Program-made: the position numbers and the translations under genes | Source: a virus | Reading direction: 5' to 3' (one strand) | DNA: 23,374 nucleotides | IMG/VR virus record: IMGVR_UViG_3300027782_000374 | Span: 1 to 23,374 of that record | Notes under the pieces: model-generated | Told to the model about the DNA's origin: nothing | Database searches by the model: none | Seen by the model: only the letters and a program-made list of their open reading frames with translations | Shown here: positions 1 to 9,400 of the stretch, piece by piece | Layout of the letters: every line of letters begins with the position of its first letter | How positions within the stretch are numbered: position 1 is the first letter of the stretch

Positions 1-22
1 CATAGCCTATATAGGAGGAACA

Positions 23-337
23 ATGGCAACAACAGTACATGAGAGTAACAAACTTACGCTCATTGATGGGACAGAGATTGAGGTTAGACCTCTTAAGATT
101 TCTCTTCTTCGCCCATTTATGAAGAAGTTTGAAGGTGTGGCAGCGGTGGCAGACAATAATGAAAAGTCAATGACTCTTCTAGTTGAATGCGTACAAATTG
201 CTATGGAGCAGTATAAGCCAGAATTGGCTAAAGACTTAAAGGCGTTAGAAGACATTCTTGATCTTCCAACTGTCTATAAGATTGTTGAAGCAGCATCAGG
301 CATTGAGCTTGGGTCTGTTAATGACATTCTTGCATAA
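23..337 (+). CDS. Tail assembly chaperone-like protein
   Basis: A 104-residue acidic, mostly helical protein directly upstream of the tape measure gene. That is where siphoviruses encode the chaperone that coats the tape measure protein while the tail tube assembles. The N-terminal part has the pattern seen in such chaperones: a short beta segment (KLTLIDGTEIEVRPLKIS, residues 10-27) followed by helices and a C-terminal 'LDLPTVYKIVEAASGIEL' segment. The start is set by a strong Shine-Dalgarno sequence, AGGAGG at 13-18. Many phages make a longer chaperone form by programmed frameshifting. Here only 25 bases separate the stop from the tape measure start and no extension frame exists downstream, so this may be the only form or the second of two genes whose partner lies left of the window. 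The assignment rests mainly on position and general pattern. Confidence 0.65.
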   Translation: MATTVHESNKLTLIDGTEIEVRPLKISLLRPFMKKFEGVAAVADNNEKSMTLLVECVQIAMEQYKPELAKDLKALEDILDLPTVYKIVEAASGIELGSVNDILA

Positions 338-362
338 TAGTAAAACTTAAAAGAGGTGATAC

Positions 363-3300
363 ATGGCTGATGTAAATGCTAACATTGGCGTAAATATTGA
401 TACGTCTGCAGCATTGGCTCAACTAAAAAGCCTACAGCGCCAGATATCACAGTTTCACTCTTCAATCGCTAAGTCTAGCGAAACAGCAGCACTTGCACAG
501 AGGGATCTGCAGAGAAATTTTCTTAATAGCGTAAACTCTATTGGAGCTTTCTCTGCAGAACTCCGCACTGTCAAAACAACATCTGAGGCATTTACAAATT
601 CTCTTGAGAAGAATAAATTCTCAATGCGAGAATACTTCCGTTATGCGGGAGCATCTACAAAAACATTTGGTCGCTTATTTAAGTCAGAATATGACACAAT
701 TGGCAAGGTAGCAGAAGATCGTGTAAAGAAATTACAAACACAATACATTAAGATGGGCAGAGATGCCTCTGGAGCAATGAAGGCTATTGCTATTATTCCT
801 AATCAATTAGATATGGGAAATTATTCAACACAGTTACAGCTAGCAGCACAGAAACAAGCATTATTTAATCAGTTAATGAGACAAGGATCTACCAACCTTT
901 TAAACTTTGGTAAAAATACACAGTGGGCTGGCCGTCAGTTAATGGTTGGCTTTACCTTGCCACTTATGGCAGTCGGCGCAGCAGCATCAAAGTCATTTAT
1001 GCAGATGGAAGCACAGGCTCTTAAATTTAAAAAGGTTTATGGAGATTTATTTACACCACAAGCTGAAACACAACAGGCTCTTGAAGATGTTCAAGCTTTA
1101 GCAAAACAATTTACTAAGTATGGAATTGCTGTTGCTGACACTGTTGGACTAGCAGCTGATGCCGCAGCAGCAGGTTTTCAAGGAATAGACCTACAACGTC
1201 AAACAACAGAAGCAACAAGATTATCTGTTCTTGGACAAATTGATAATCAACAAGCACTTTCAACAACAATTGCGCTTCAAAATGCTTTTAATATTTCAAG
1301 TGCAGATTTAGCACAAAACATTGATTTTCTTAACGCAGTTGAAAACCAAACTGTTGTATCTCTTGATGACATTACTACAGCAATTCCAAAAGTAGCTCCA
1401 GTAATCCAGCAACTTGGTGGAGATGTAAAAGATTTAGCATTCTTCCTTACGGCAATGAAAGAAGGTGGAGTTAATGCATCAGAAGGAGCTAACGCACTTA
1501 AGTCTGGTCTTGCCTCATTAATTAATCCAAGTACAAAAGCAAAAGACATGCTTCAAGGTTTAGGAATTGATATTAATGGAATTGTTAATAATAATAAAGG
1601 AGATTTAAAAGCAACTGTTATTGGTTTTGCACAAGCTCTTGATACACTTGCTCCTCTTCAAAGAGCAAGAGCAATTGAGCAGATGTTTGGTAAATTTCAG
1701 TTTGCTCGTCTTTCAACATTATTTCAAAACGTAACAAAAGATGGAACTCAAGCATCAAAAGTTCTTGAGTTAGCAGGTGCATCTGTAGGAGACCTTGCAA
1801 ACCTATCAGAAAAAGAATTAGGAATCACTGCTGGCTCTGCAATGAATAAATTTAAAAAATCTGTTGAAGATCTTAAAGCAGCAATTGTTCCAGTTGGAGA
1901 AGCATTCTTAAAAACTGTAACTCCAATTATTGACGTAGTTACAAATATTGCTGACAAATTTAGTAATCTTTCAGACGGAACCAAAAAAGCAATAACCGTT
2001 ATGGTTACTGTTATTGGTGGCCTTGGACCTGTTCTTCTTATGACTTTTGGTTTGCTTGCCAATGGCGTTGCAAACATTATTAAACTATTTTTAACACTTC
2101 GTACTGGATATCAAAGATTAACTGGGCAATCACAAAATTTAGGTGAACAAACACAGTATATGACCAGCGAGCAGATAGATAACGCCGCTGCAGCACACTC
2201 TCTTAACCAGGCACATGCAACCCTTACTCAACAGTTCACAGTAGAGGCAGAGGCCCTTCAGAAGCTTATAGCGGCCTATACAGCAGCAACCAGTGCAGCA
2301 GCAAGGTTTGTAGGAGCAAACCCTGGAATGATGGTCGCACCAGCAAAAAGAAAGAAATTTGCAAACAATGGAATAGTTCGTGGACCAGGTGGACCTAAAG
2401 ATGATAAGGTCCCTATCATGGCTTCTAATGGAGAAGCAATTATTGATGCAGCAACGGTAAACAATAATAAAGAAGCAATTGATTCATTATTAAAGACTGG
2501 CCAATTTGTACCAAAAGTAGACTTAAATGCAGGAAGATCTTTTAGAGGAACAATCACTAATGGTGGAAGACTTCCAGAGATAACACCTGAACAAATTCAA
2601 GCCAGAAATGCTAGAGCTCTTGCACAAATAGAGGCAAACAAGCAAAGAAGAATGGAGATGCAAACTCCTTCTGTTGCTGCACCAGCTCTTGGAGAAAACA
2701 GACAAGTAAATGTACCTGGAACTTATAATTCTGGACACTTTGGTGGCTCTCAGCAAATGTCTGGAGAAAAGTTAATTGCTTATGCAAAAACTATTTCACA
2801 AGAAGCAGGTAAAAAAATTGAAGAAATGGTTTTAAGAAGTGAAAACGGACTTAAAAAATTATTTAATGTTTTTGATAATAGAGTAATAGCAATATCAGAT
2901 GAGCTTAATAGTAAGGTTGGTCAAACAGGAAGTGGCAAAACTGCTCCTATTAGTCTTGCAAAAAGAGATTTAATTACAAATGCAAATGTAAGAGATACAG
3001 AGTTAGTCAATCAATTAAATAAAGCTGGAGTTCCAATAAAAGAAATTAGAGGAACAGTCAGCAAAATAACAACAGAAATTGAAGCTGGGTTTGAACAGCT
3101 TGGTGATGTAACTACAGTAACAGCTGAAGATATTGACAAGATTACAAAAAATGCATATGATGCAGTTGCAAAAACAGATGCAAAAGTAAAAGCTGCATAT
3201 GAAAAAATGCAAAAAATTACTGCTGTAGCAGATCCGACAGCTCGTGGAGGAAGACAAGAAAGAATTTCTCTTGGAGGATCATATAAAGACAATAGAAAAC

Positions 3301-5942
3301 TATACGGAAAAAATATGGAGGTTATGGTAGGAGGAGAACAAAATATTCCTTATGCTACTAAAGGTGCTTTTAAGATTACCCCCGCAATGGCTAAAGAAGC
3401 TAAGTCAACAACAAATGAACTTAAGGCTGTTTATGATCAACTTTCTACGGAAGTAAGAGTTAAACTTTCAAAAATAAATGGTGATGTTAAACTATTTACT
3501 AAAACACTATTAGATGAAGCTAAGGTTGCAGGAATTGCAGGGTATGAACTTGGAAGCAAGGCAATAACTGGTATTGCAAAAGGAACAAGTTCAGCGTCAG
3601 ACTCAAAGAAAGCAATGCAAGAAGGAAAAAATGTTGCTAATGGATTTGTTCGTGCTATAAAAGATGGACAAGATGATGCACTGCTTGCTGGAAAACAGCT
3701 TGGTGATGCCAGCATATCTGGAGTTCAGCAGTCAACTCAAAGAACAAGAAGAGCAGCATCAAGAGCTGCAGGATCACCAGCATCACTTCCAATGTCTCAG
3801 GTTTCAACACAATTAGTTTCAGTTCCAAAAACAGAAGAACAGCTTAAGAAATTTAATGGAACATTAACACAGTCAAGCCCAAAACTTGCTAGAATGAATA
3901 GTGGTTTACAGAGTGGATCCTTTGCTTTAATGAGTCTTTCTGGAATGGCACAAATGTTTGGCGGAAGACTTGGAGAAATATCAAGCAAGGTATTTGCATT
4001 GTCTGGAGCGATATTTGCACTACAAACAGTTACACAGTTGCTTACACAGGCAAAACTATTAGAAATTGCTGCAACAAGAGCAAATACAGTTTCACAATTA
4101 ATGGGTGCCAAAAACTTTAAAGCACTGTTTATTGGAGTAGCTGGATTCCTTCCAAAGCTTAAAATTTTTGGTGCATTTTTATTGAAGTTAGCACAAAGTT
4201 TACCTGGCTGGGGTAAATTAGCAGCAGTTGTTATTTCTGTGGGAGCATCATTATTTGTACTTAACAAAGCACAGCAAGCAGCAAAAGAAAAGGTAGAAGC
4301 GTTTTCAATAGCATTAAAAACAACAACAAAACAACTTGAAAAATTAGGAGAGTATTTTGGAATAACTCCAACTATTAGTGCATTAGAAAAGAAAAATGGA
4401 TTTGCTTCTGGAACGGCAGCACAAATTAATGAAACAGAAAAATTTAAAGAATCAGATGCTTTTAAAGAATATAAGCCAACAGTAAAAGCATTAAAAAATC
4501 TTGATAATGCAGAAGCAACACAAGTATTAAATGCTAAAATTTTTGAATTGCTTGGCGCTGGTTTTTCTAAAGATCAAATTAAAATTATTATTGACGCAAT
4601 TCAACAAGAAGCAAAAAAAACAGATCTAAAAATTGATTTTAGCTCTGTAAATATTGATAAAATGCCTACAAAAGTCCTTGATGATTTTGAAAAACAAATA
4701 AAAAAGTTTTCTCGTAGAGGAAAAGGTCCTGCCACAATAGAAATTTTTGGATCAAAACAAGACTTAGATAAATCAATAACTCAGTATAAACAGGCATCAG
4801 GAGTTGTTAATACTTATGTAAATGGGCTTTCTTCTGCTTTTATTAATGGACAAGTTAATGGAAAACAATTTAATACAATGTTTGATTCATTAACTACAAC
4901 TTTGCAAAAAATTCCAGATAAATCAAATATGATTGTTTTGCTTAATGAAGCATTTAAAAATATGCAACCAGAAGCAGCTAAAGCCGCTGCTGGAGTAAAA
5001 GATTTTTCAGACAAAATCCTTATTTTAAAAGCTGTTTCTCTTGGTCTTGCAGATCAAATATCAAAAGAAATGATTGGAGCTCTTTCTTATACAGGAGATG
5101 ATGCTTTATTAAATGATATTAAAAAACGAACAGAAGTAGACCTTAAAAAAATGTCTGATGATAGGGTTAAAGAGTTAATAAAAATTCAAAAAGAGGCACA
5201 AGATGCTTTGAAGGTTCCAGATGATGCAGCAAATACAGATGTGCTTTCAAAAGAAGCAAAGCTTGCAATTGCTAGACTTCAAAAAGAACTTGACGGACTA
5301 AAAACAAAACGTGACCTTATAAATGAAGCAAATGATGGATTAAAACGTCAATACGAATATCAGCAAAAATTAATGCAGTTGTCAAAAGATGCAATACAGG
5401 CAAAAATCTCTGGAGATTACATCGGCGCAAATATTCTTGAGCAACAAAAATCATTTGAAACTGGTCAGTTCAATAAAGAAACAGACTCTTTAGCCCTTGA
5501 TAAAAAAATAACAGCACTAGAAAATAAAATATCTGCTATGACAGCCGATGTTAGAATAACTAATGCTAATGTTGCACTAGATAAGGCAAAAGCAAAAGGT
5601 AAAGCTATGGGAGGTCTTATTAAGGGCCCAGGAACAGGAATGTCTGATTCTATAGTTGCACGTTTTGCTAACGGTGGACTTCCACAGCTTAGAGTATCTA
5701 ATGGAGAATATATAGTTCAAGCAAAAGCTGTTCAAAATTATGGTGTTGGATTTATGGATGCCCTGAATAATCAAAAAGTAAGTACATCAAATACCTCTTC
5801 ATCATCAGGCAGTACAGTGTATAATATTGATATGACTGTAAATGGTGGTAGCACAAATGCTAATGATATTGCAGATCAAGTAATAAGAAAAATTAATCTT
5901 ATTTCTTCAAAAAATAACAAGTCAAACAGGGTGGCATATTAA
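363..5942 (+). CDS. Phage tail tape measure protein
   Basis: An 1859-residue protein that sets tail length and lies inside the tail tube. At the usual 0.15 nm per residue it predicts a tail of roughly 280 nm. Residues about 190-405 match the TP901-type tape measure core (PhageMin_Tail), with the MVGFTLPLMAVGAAA entry, an alanine-rich helix and 'FLTAMKEGGVNASEGANALK'. Hydrophobic, potentially membrane-active stretches lie near residues 545-580 and 1253-1300. The rest is mainly Ala/Gln/Lys-rich helix and coiled coil. Two glycine-rich 'GPG...SD.I.A..SNGE' boxes occur, one internal (about 668-700) and one near the C-terminus (about 1745-1795). The second is at the usual position in tape measure proteins; the first is unexpected. 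AGAGGTGAT at 352-360 is the ribosome binding site. The stop overlaps the next start by one base (TAATG). I see no lysozyme or peptidase domain. Confidence 0.95.
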   Translation: MADVNANIGVNIDTSAALAQLKSLQRQISQFHSSIAKSSETAALAQRDLQRNFLNSVNSIGAFSAELRTVKTTSEAFTNSLEKNKFSMREYFRYAGASTKTFGRLFKSEYDTIGKVAEDRVKKLQTQYIKMGRDASGAMKAIAIIPNQLDMGNYSTQLQLAAQKQALFNQLMRQGSTNLLNFGKNTQWAGRQLMVGFTLPLMAVGAAASKSFMQMEAQALKFKKVYGDLFTPQAETQQALEDVQALAKQFTKYGIAVADTVGLAADAAAAGFQGIDLQRQTTEATRLSVLGQIDNQQALSTTIALQNAFNISSADLAQNIDFLNAVENQTVVSLDDITTAIPKVAPVIQQLGGDVKDLAFFLTAMKEGGVNASEGANALKSGLASLINPSTKAKDMLQGLGIDINGIVNNNKGDLKATVIGFAQALDTLAPLQRARAIEQMFGKFQFARLSTLFQNVTKDGTQASKVLELAGASVGDLANLSEKELGITAGSAMNKFKKSVEDLKAAIVPVGEAFLKTVTPIIDVVTNIADKFSNLSDGTKKAITVMVTVIGGLGPVLLMTFGLLANGVANIIKLFLTLRTGYQRLTGQSQNLGEQTQYMTSEQIDNAAAAHSLNQAHATLTQQFTVEAEALQKLIAAYTAATSAAARFVGANPGMMVAPAKRKKFANNGIVRGPGGPKDDKVPIMASNGEAIIDAATVNNNKEAIDSLLKTGQFVPKVDLNAGRSFRGTITNGGRLPEITPEQIQARNARALAQIEANKQRRMEMQTPSVAAPALGENRQVNVPGTYNSGHFGGSQQMSGEKLIAYAKTISQEAGKKIEEMVLRSENGLKKLFNVFDNRVIAISDELNSKVGQTGSGKTAPISLAKRDLITNANVRDTELVNQLNKAGVPIKEIRGTVSKITTEIEAGFEQLGDVTTVTAEDIDKITKNAYDAVAKTDAKVKAAYEKMQKITAVADPTARGGRQERISLGGSYKDNRKLYGKNMEVMVGGEQNIPYATKGAFKITPAMAKEAKSTTNELKAVYDQLSTEVRVKLSKINGDVKLFTKTLLDEAKVAGIAGYELGSKAITGIAKGTSSASDSKKAMQEGKNVANGFVRAIKDGQDDALLAGKQLGDASISGVQQSTQRTRRAASRAAGSPASLPMSQVSTQLVSVPKTEEQLKKFNGTLTQSSPKLARMNSGLQSGSFALMSLSGMAQMFGGRLGEISSKVFALSGAIFALQTVTQLLTQAKLLEIAATRANTVSQLMGAKNFKALFIGVAGFLPKLKIFGAFLLKLAQSLPGWGKLAAVVISVGASLFVLNKAQQAAKEKVEAFSIALKTTTKQLEKLGEYFGITPTISALEKKNGFASGTAAQINETEKFKESDAFKEYKPTVKALKNLDNAEATQVLNAKIFELLGAGFSKDQIKIIIDAIQQEAKKTDLKIDFSSVNIDKMPTKVLDDFEKQIKKFSRRGKGPATIEIFGSKQDLDKSITQYKQASGVVNTYVNGLSSAFINGQVNGKQFNTMFDSLTTTLQKIPDKSNMIVLLNEAFKNMQPEAAKAAAGVKDFSDKILILKAVSLGLADQISKEMIGALSYTGDDALLNDIKKRTEVDLKKMSDDRVKELIKIQKEAQDALKVPDDAANTDVLSKEAKLAIARLQKELDGLKTKRDLINEANDGLKRQYEYQQKLMQLSKDAIQAKISGDYIGANILEQQKSFETGQFNKETDSLALDKKITALENKISAMTADVRITNANVALDKAKAKGKAMGGLIKGPGTGMSDSIVARFANGGLPQLRVSNGEYIVQAKAVQNYGVGFMDALNNQKVSTSNTSSSSGSTVYNIDMTVNGGSTNANDIADQVIRKINLISSKNNKSNRVAY

Positions 5943-6448
5943 TGGCATATAAAATTCAAGCGGGAATTCAAATATCTCTCAATGGATCAACCTGGTATAA
6001 ACTAACAGACCATAATAGACAGGCTGTACAAATAGATGTAGAACTAATTGAGTCATCATCTCGTATGGCTAATGGAACTATGAGAAAATATGTAGTTGCC
6101 AAGAAGCATAAGATTTCTACTTCCTGGACATTCCTGCCAACAAAAACAGCAGAAACAGCAGATGGTAACTATGGAGCTGCTTGGATGGAATCATTTTATA
6201 ATGCTAATGCTGGGTTACCAGTTTACGTTAAGATTATTGAATCTAAATTAAATGCCGATCCTGCCGCAGGTGCAATTCCAGATGAATCGGGTACTAATTT
6301 TAAAACAGCACAAACAGAAGATACAGTAACAAATGCAACGGGGTCTAGAACATACAGTGCTTTTATAACTTCATTCTCAAAAACTCTTTCAAAGAGAACT
6401 CCAATAGCAGACTACGTAGATATAAATATTGAGTTTACGGAGATCTAA
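5942..6448 (+). CDS. Tail protein in distal-tail position, tube-like
   Basis: A 168-residue, beta-rich protein translationally coupled on both sides: TAATG overlaps join it to the tape measure gene and to the hub gene. The N-terminus reads 'IQAGIQISLNGSTWYKLTDHNR', followed by 'SSRMANGTMRKYVVAKKHK' and several predicted strands ending in 'DYVDINIEFTEI'. Position between tape measure and hub is where siphoviruses place the distal tail (Dit) protein, the adaptor that closes the tube and anchors the hub. It is shorter than typical Dit proteins and its pattern also suggests a small tail-tube-like fold. A structural role at the tail tip is likely. The exact role is inferred from gene order only. 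Confidence 0.6.
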   Translation: MAYKIQAGIQISLNGSTWYKLTDHNRQAVQIDVELIESSSRMANGTMRKYVVAKKHKISTSWTFLPTKTAETADGNYGAAWMESFYNANAGLPVYVKIIESKLNADPAAGAIPDESGTNFKTAQTEDTVTNATGSRTYSAFITSFSKTLSKRTPIADYVDINIEFTEI

Positions 6449-9400
6449 TGTTAACAAACCTTAGTTCTTCAGTATTCTCAAATTCTAATTCTATAAGCAT
6501 GGTGCCTGTTGTTTCTGCAGAGTGGAATCATAATTTATTTAATCCTCCATATATTACTACTGCAGACACGGGAACTCTTTTGTCAAGCACATTTGCATCA
6601 TCAACTAGTACTGTTTCTACTGAAACAGCAAATGCAAAACCAAACTTTACAACTCAAAAATTTACAATGTCGGGAACTCAAAGTTATGCATCTTATACTG
6701 TAAGTGCTGATAGCGCTTATGCATGTAAAGTAATAACATATGTAAAAACTAACACCCCAACTCCAATTATGGTTACCTCTTATGTATCTGGATCAAATGG
6801 TATTGCTGGATCAGAACAAGAAGAGGTAAGTTCTTTAGGCTGGACAAAAATTATTACATACGTTGGGTTGCCTGCATCAGCAGCAACTGGCATTTCTTCT
6901 TTTACATATAAGCTTAACTTTAATACTTTAGACGGCGCTGATATTAGTCCAGATCCAGTAATATACTTTACAGTTCCACAGGCATATAAAACATCAAGCA
7001 CAGACTACCTGTATGGAAAACTTTGGCCAACTGATAGTCCATTTACATATTTTAGACCAGGAGAGTCATATGTACCATCTGGAAATGCAAATCTTTCATT
7101 TCCAACTAACTATAGAAAAATTTTATCTCCAGTAATAGCTGGTTACACGCCAGCAAATTATTCACCCATTAGCTCAGTTACTCAGATGCCTTCTTTCTTT
7201 TTTGCATCTTCTCCAGTTCCAGGAGTAAAGAGTTTACCTCCAACAGATATTTCTCCCTATAAGTATTTTGTTTCAGGAGAAACTACAAAGAGTATTACTG
7301 GAATATATGAAAAACCTATTCTTTCTAATAAGATTGTTATTAAGTTTAATACTTTACTTACTACCCCCACAATTAATGTTTTAGTAAATGGATCATTGAT
7401 TACTGTTGATGGAAGCCAAAGTATTACCTTTCCTACAAACTCAGATAGTTTTAATACTGGAATATTAACCCTTTATTGGACTGGAACTTCTTGGACAAAA
7501 ACAAAGTGGTCAGAAATGCCAGCTTTCACTAGCAACGGGACAATAAGTAAAACAACAACAATAAGTAAGCTAACAGTAACACAGGTATCAGAAACAAAAA
7601 GATCTCAGGTTAGTTCTTATACCAGTGCAGATGCAATAGCAGACTTTAAGCGCATGCAGGTTATTGAGATATCTCCACGACTTGAAGTTAATGTATCAGA
7701 ATTTGTTCAGTCTTTATCAATAGATAAATCCATAGATTCACAGAGTAGCACCTTGCCTATTTCATCAATAAACTCTAACTCATGCAACATGACATTATCT
7801 GCAATACCGCTAAATAATAATAGTCAACCAGTAAGTATTTTTTCTAGTCAAAGCGACCAGTCATCAACTGTTTTATCAAGCATACTAAGAAAAAATATTA
7901 AACTTTATGTTAACTTTAATGTTTTTCAGTATTCAACACTAGGATTATCTCCAACAACAGCATCAACTTATATTCCTGGAGGAGTATTTTATTCAGATAC
8001 ATGGGATGAAAACGATATAGAGACAATTTCTATTCAATCTTTTGATGTGTCAAGATACCTACAAGCTACTCCAGTGCCAGACTATGTTGCAAACCTAAAA
8101 AGCATTTTTGATATCATAACTAATATATTAGATTCAGCTGGATTTACTGATTATGACTATGACTCCTTGTATACCGTTTGCAACAATAAAGCCATGCCAA
8201 TGGATATTTCTTATTTTTATTGCAACTCAAAAGACTCTACAGTTTTAGATACACTAAATAAAATATTTGTTGCTTACCAAATTGGTGCATATATTGATGA
8301 GTATGGAATTATGAAGTTTCTTGGATTACATTCAATCCTTTCCTCTTCTGGATCATCTTTAGCTCTTGCAGATAAAGATATTAAGCAGGGTGGATTTTCA
8401 ATATCAAACAAAGCAAAACCAGGAAAAATTTCTTTAAGATATCAAGTACCAAAAGTAAAACAATCTCCATCTCTTCAAAATGTAACAAATCCAGCAATTA
8501 AGAACTCACCTTCTTTTGCTTATTCCACTTCCAATGATGTTGTTTGGCAGCAACAAAGCATAGACTCTGTTGGGTTTAACTATCTAAAAAATTCAATGAG
8601 CATAGACGATAATATTATGAGCATTAACGTTAATGATCTTCAAAATATTTTTCATACATTTAATCGTGATGCAGATGGATATGCTTTTATTGAAAACGAA
8701 ATTGTTTCATTTTTACATAAAGAATATGAAATTTCAAAAGAAGGCGGCACCCCTATTTCTGTATCAATAAAAAATGATCTTGAGCTTCAGTCTGAGATTA
8801 ATAATTTTATTAAGCAAAATAGTGTTGGACTTAAAGTTTCTAATGGTTCAACTGAAAAAAATAGCTATGATGTTGTTATTACTCCTACAGGAAATATAAC
8901 AAATGTTCAGCGTGGAATGTTTGGAACTTCTCCATCTGCCCATTCAAGAATAACAAGTCTTGAGAGTAAAGGGTTATCAAAAAAAGTTTTTAACGGTAGC
9001 TATAGTGCTCTTTCTTCAACAATATCTACATCTATTGTTGATAGTGGAGATCCATCAACAGGAGATCAAAGCCTTCCAAGTATTTCAAAAATACAGGTTG
9101 CTAATACAGGAGTTAATAATTTATTAATTTTTCCAACAAGTGAAACAGATATAGGTTACCAGACATACTCTGTAAAATTTGATATGCCTGAACAAAACGC
9201 TTCCTCTGCAGGATTATTTTTTAATATGCAAAGTGAAACATCTTCTTCTGGAGCATATTTTGTTGAGCTTGTAAGGTTTAATTCAATAGACTCAAAAACA
9301 GGAAGCCTTTATTCTCCACCAAAATATAAATATTACTTACTAATTCACAGACCAGTTGGTGGTGTTGCTTTTTGGGCAGACGTAACTGGGCAATGCTCAA

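Noticed and set aside
300-362. Programmed frameshift extending the tail assembly chaperone
   Set aside because: No clear slippery heptamer is followed by an open extension frame. Stop codons close the gap before the tape measure start.
3797-4267. A 156-codon open frame on the - strand inside the tape measure gene, and many shorter ones like it
   Set aside because: It lies wholly within a strongly supported gene, has no ribosome binding site, gives a composition typical of antisense translation of Ala/Gln-rich DNA, and shows no motif.
4612-4620. Run of eight A in the tape measure gene as a slippage or sequencing-error site
   Set aside because: The frame continues with the same protein character on both sides, so there is no sign of an error. 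Transcriptional slippage there would only give truncated product.
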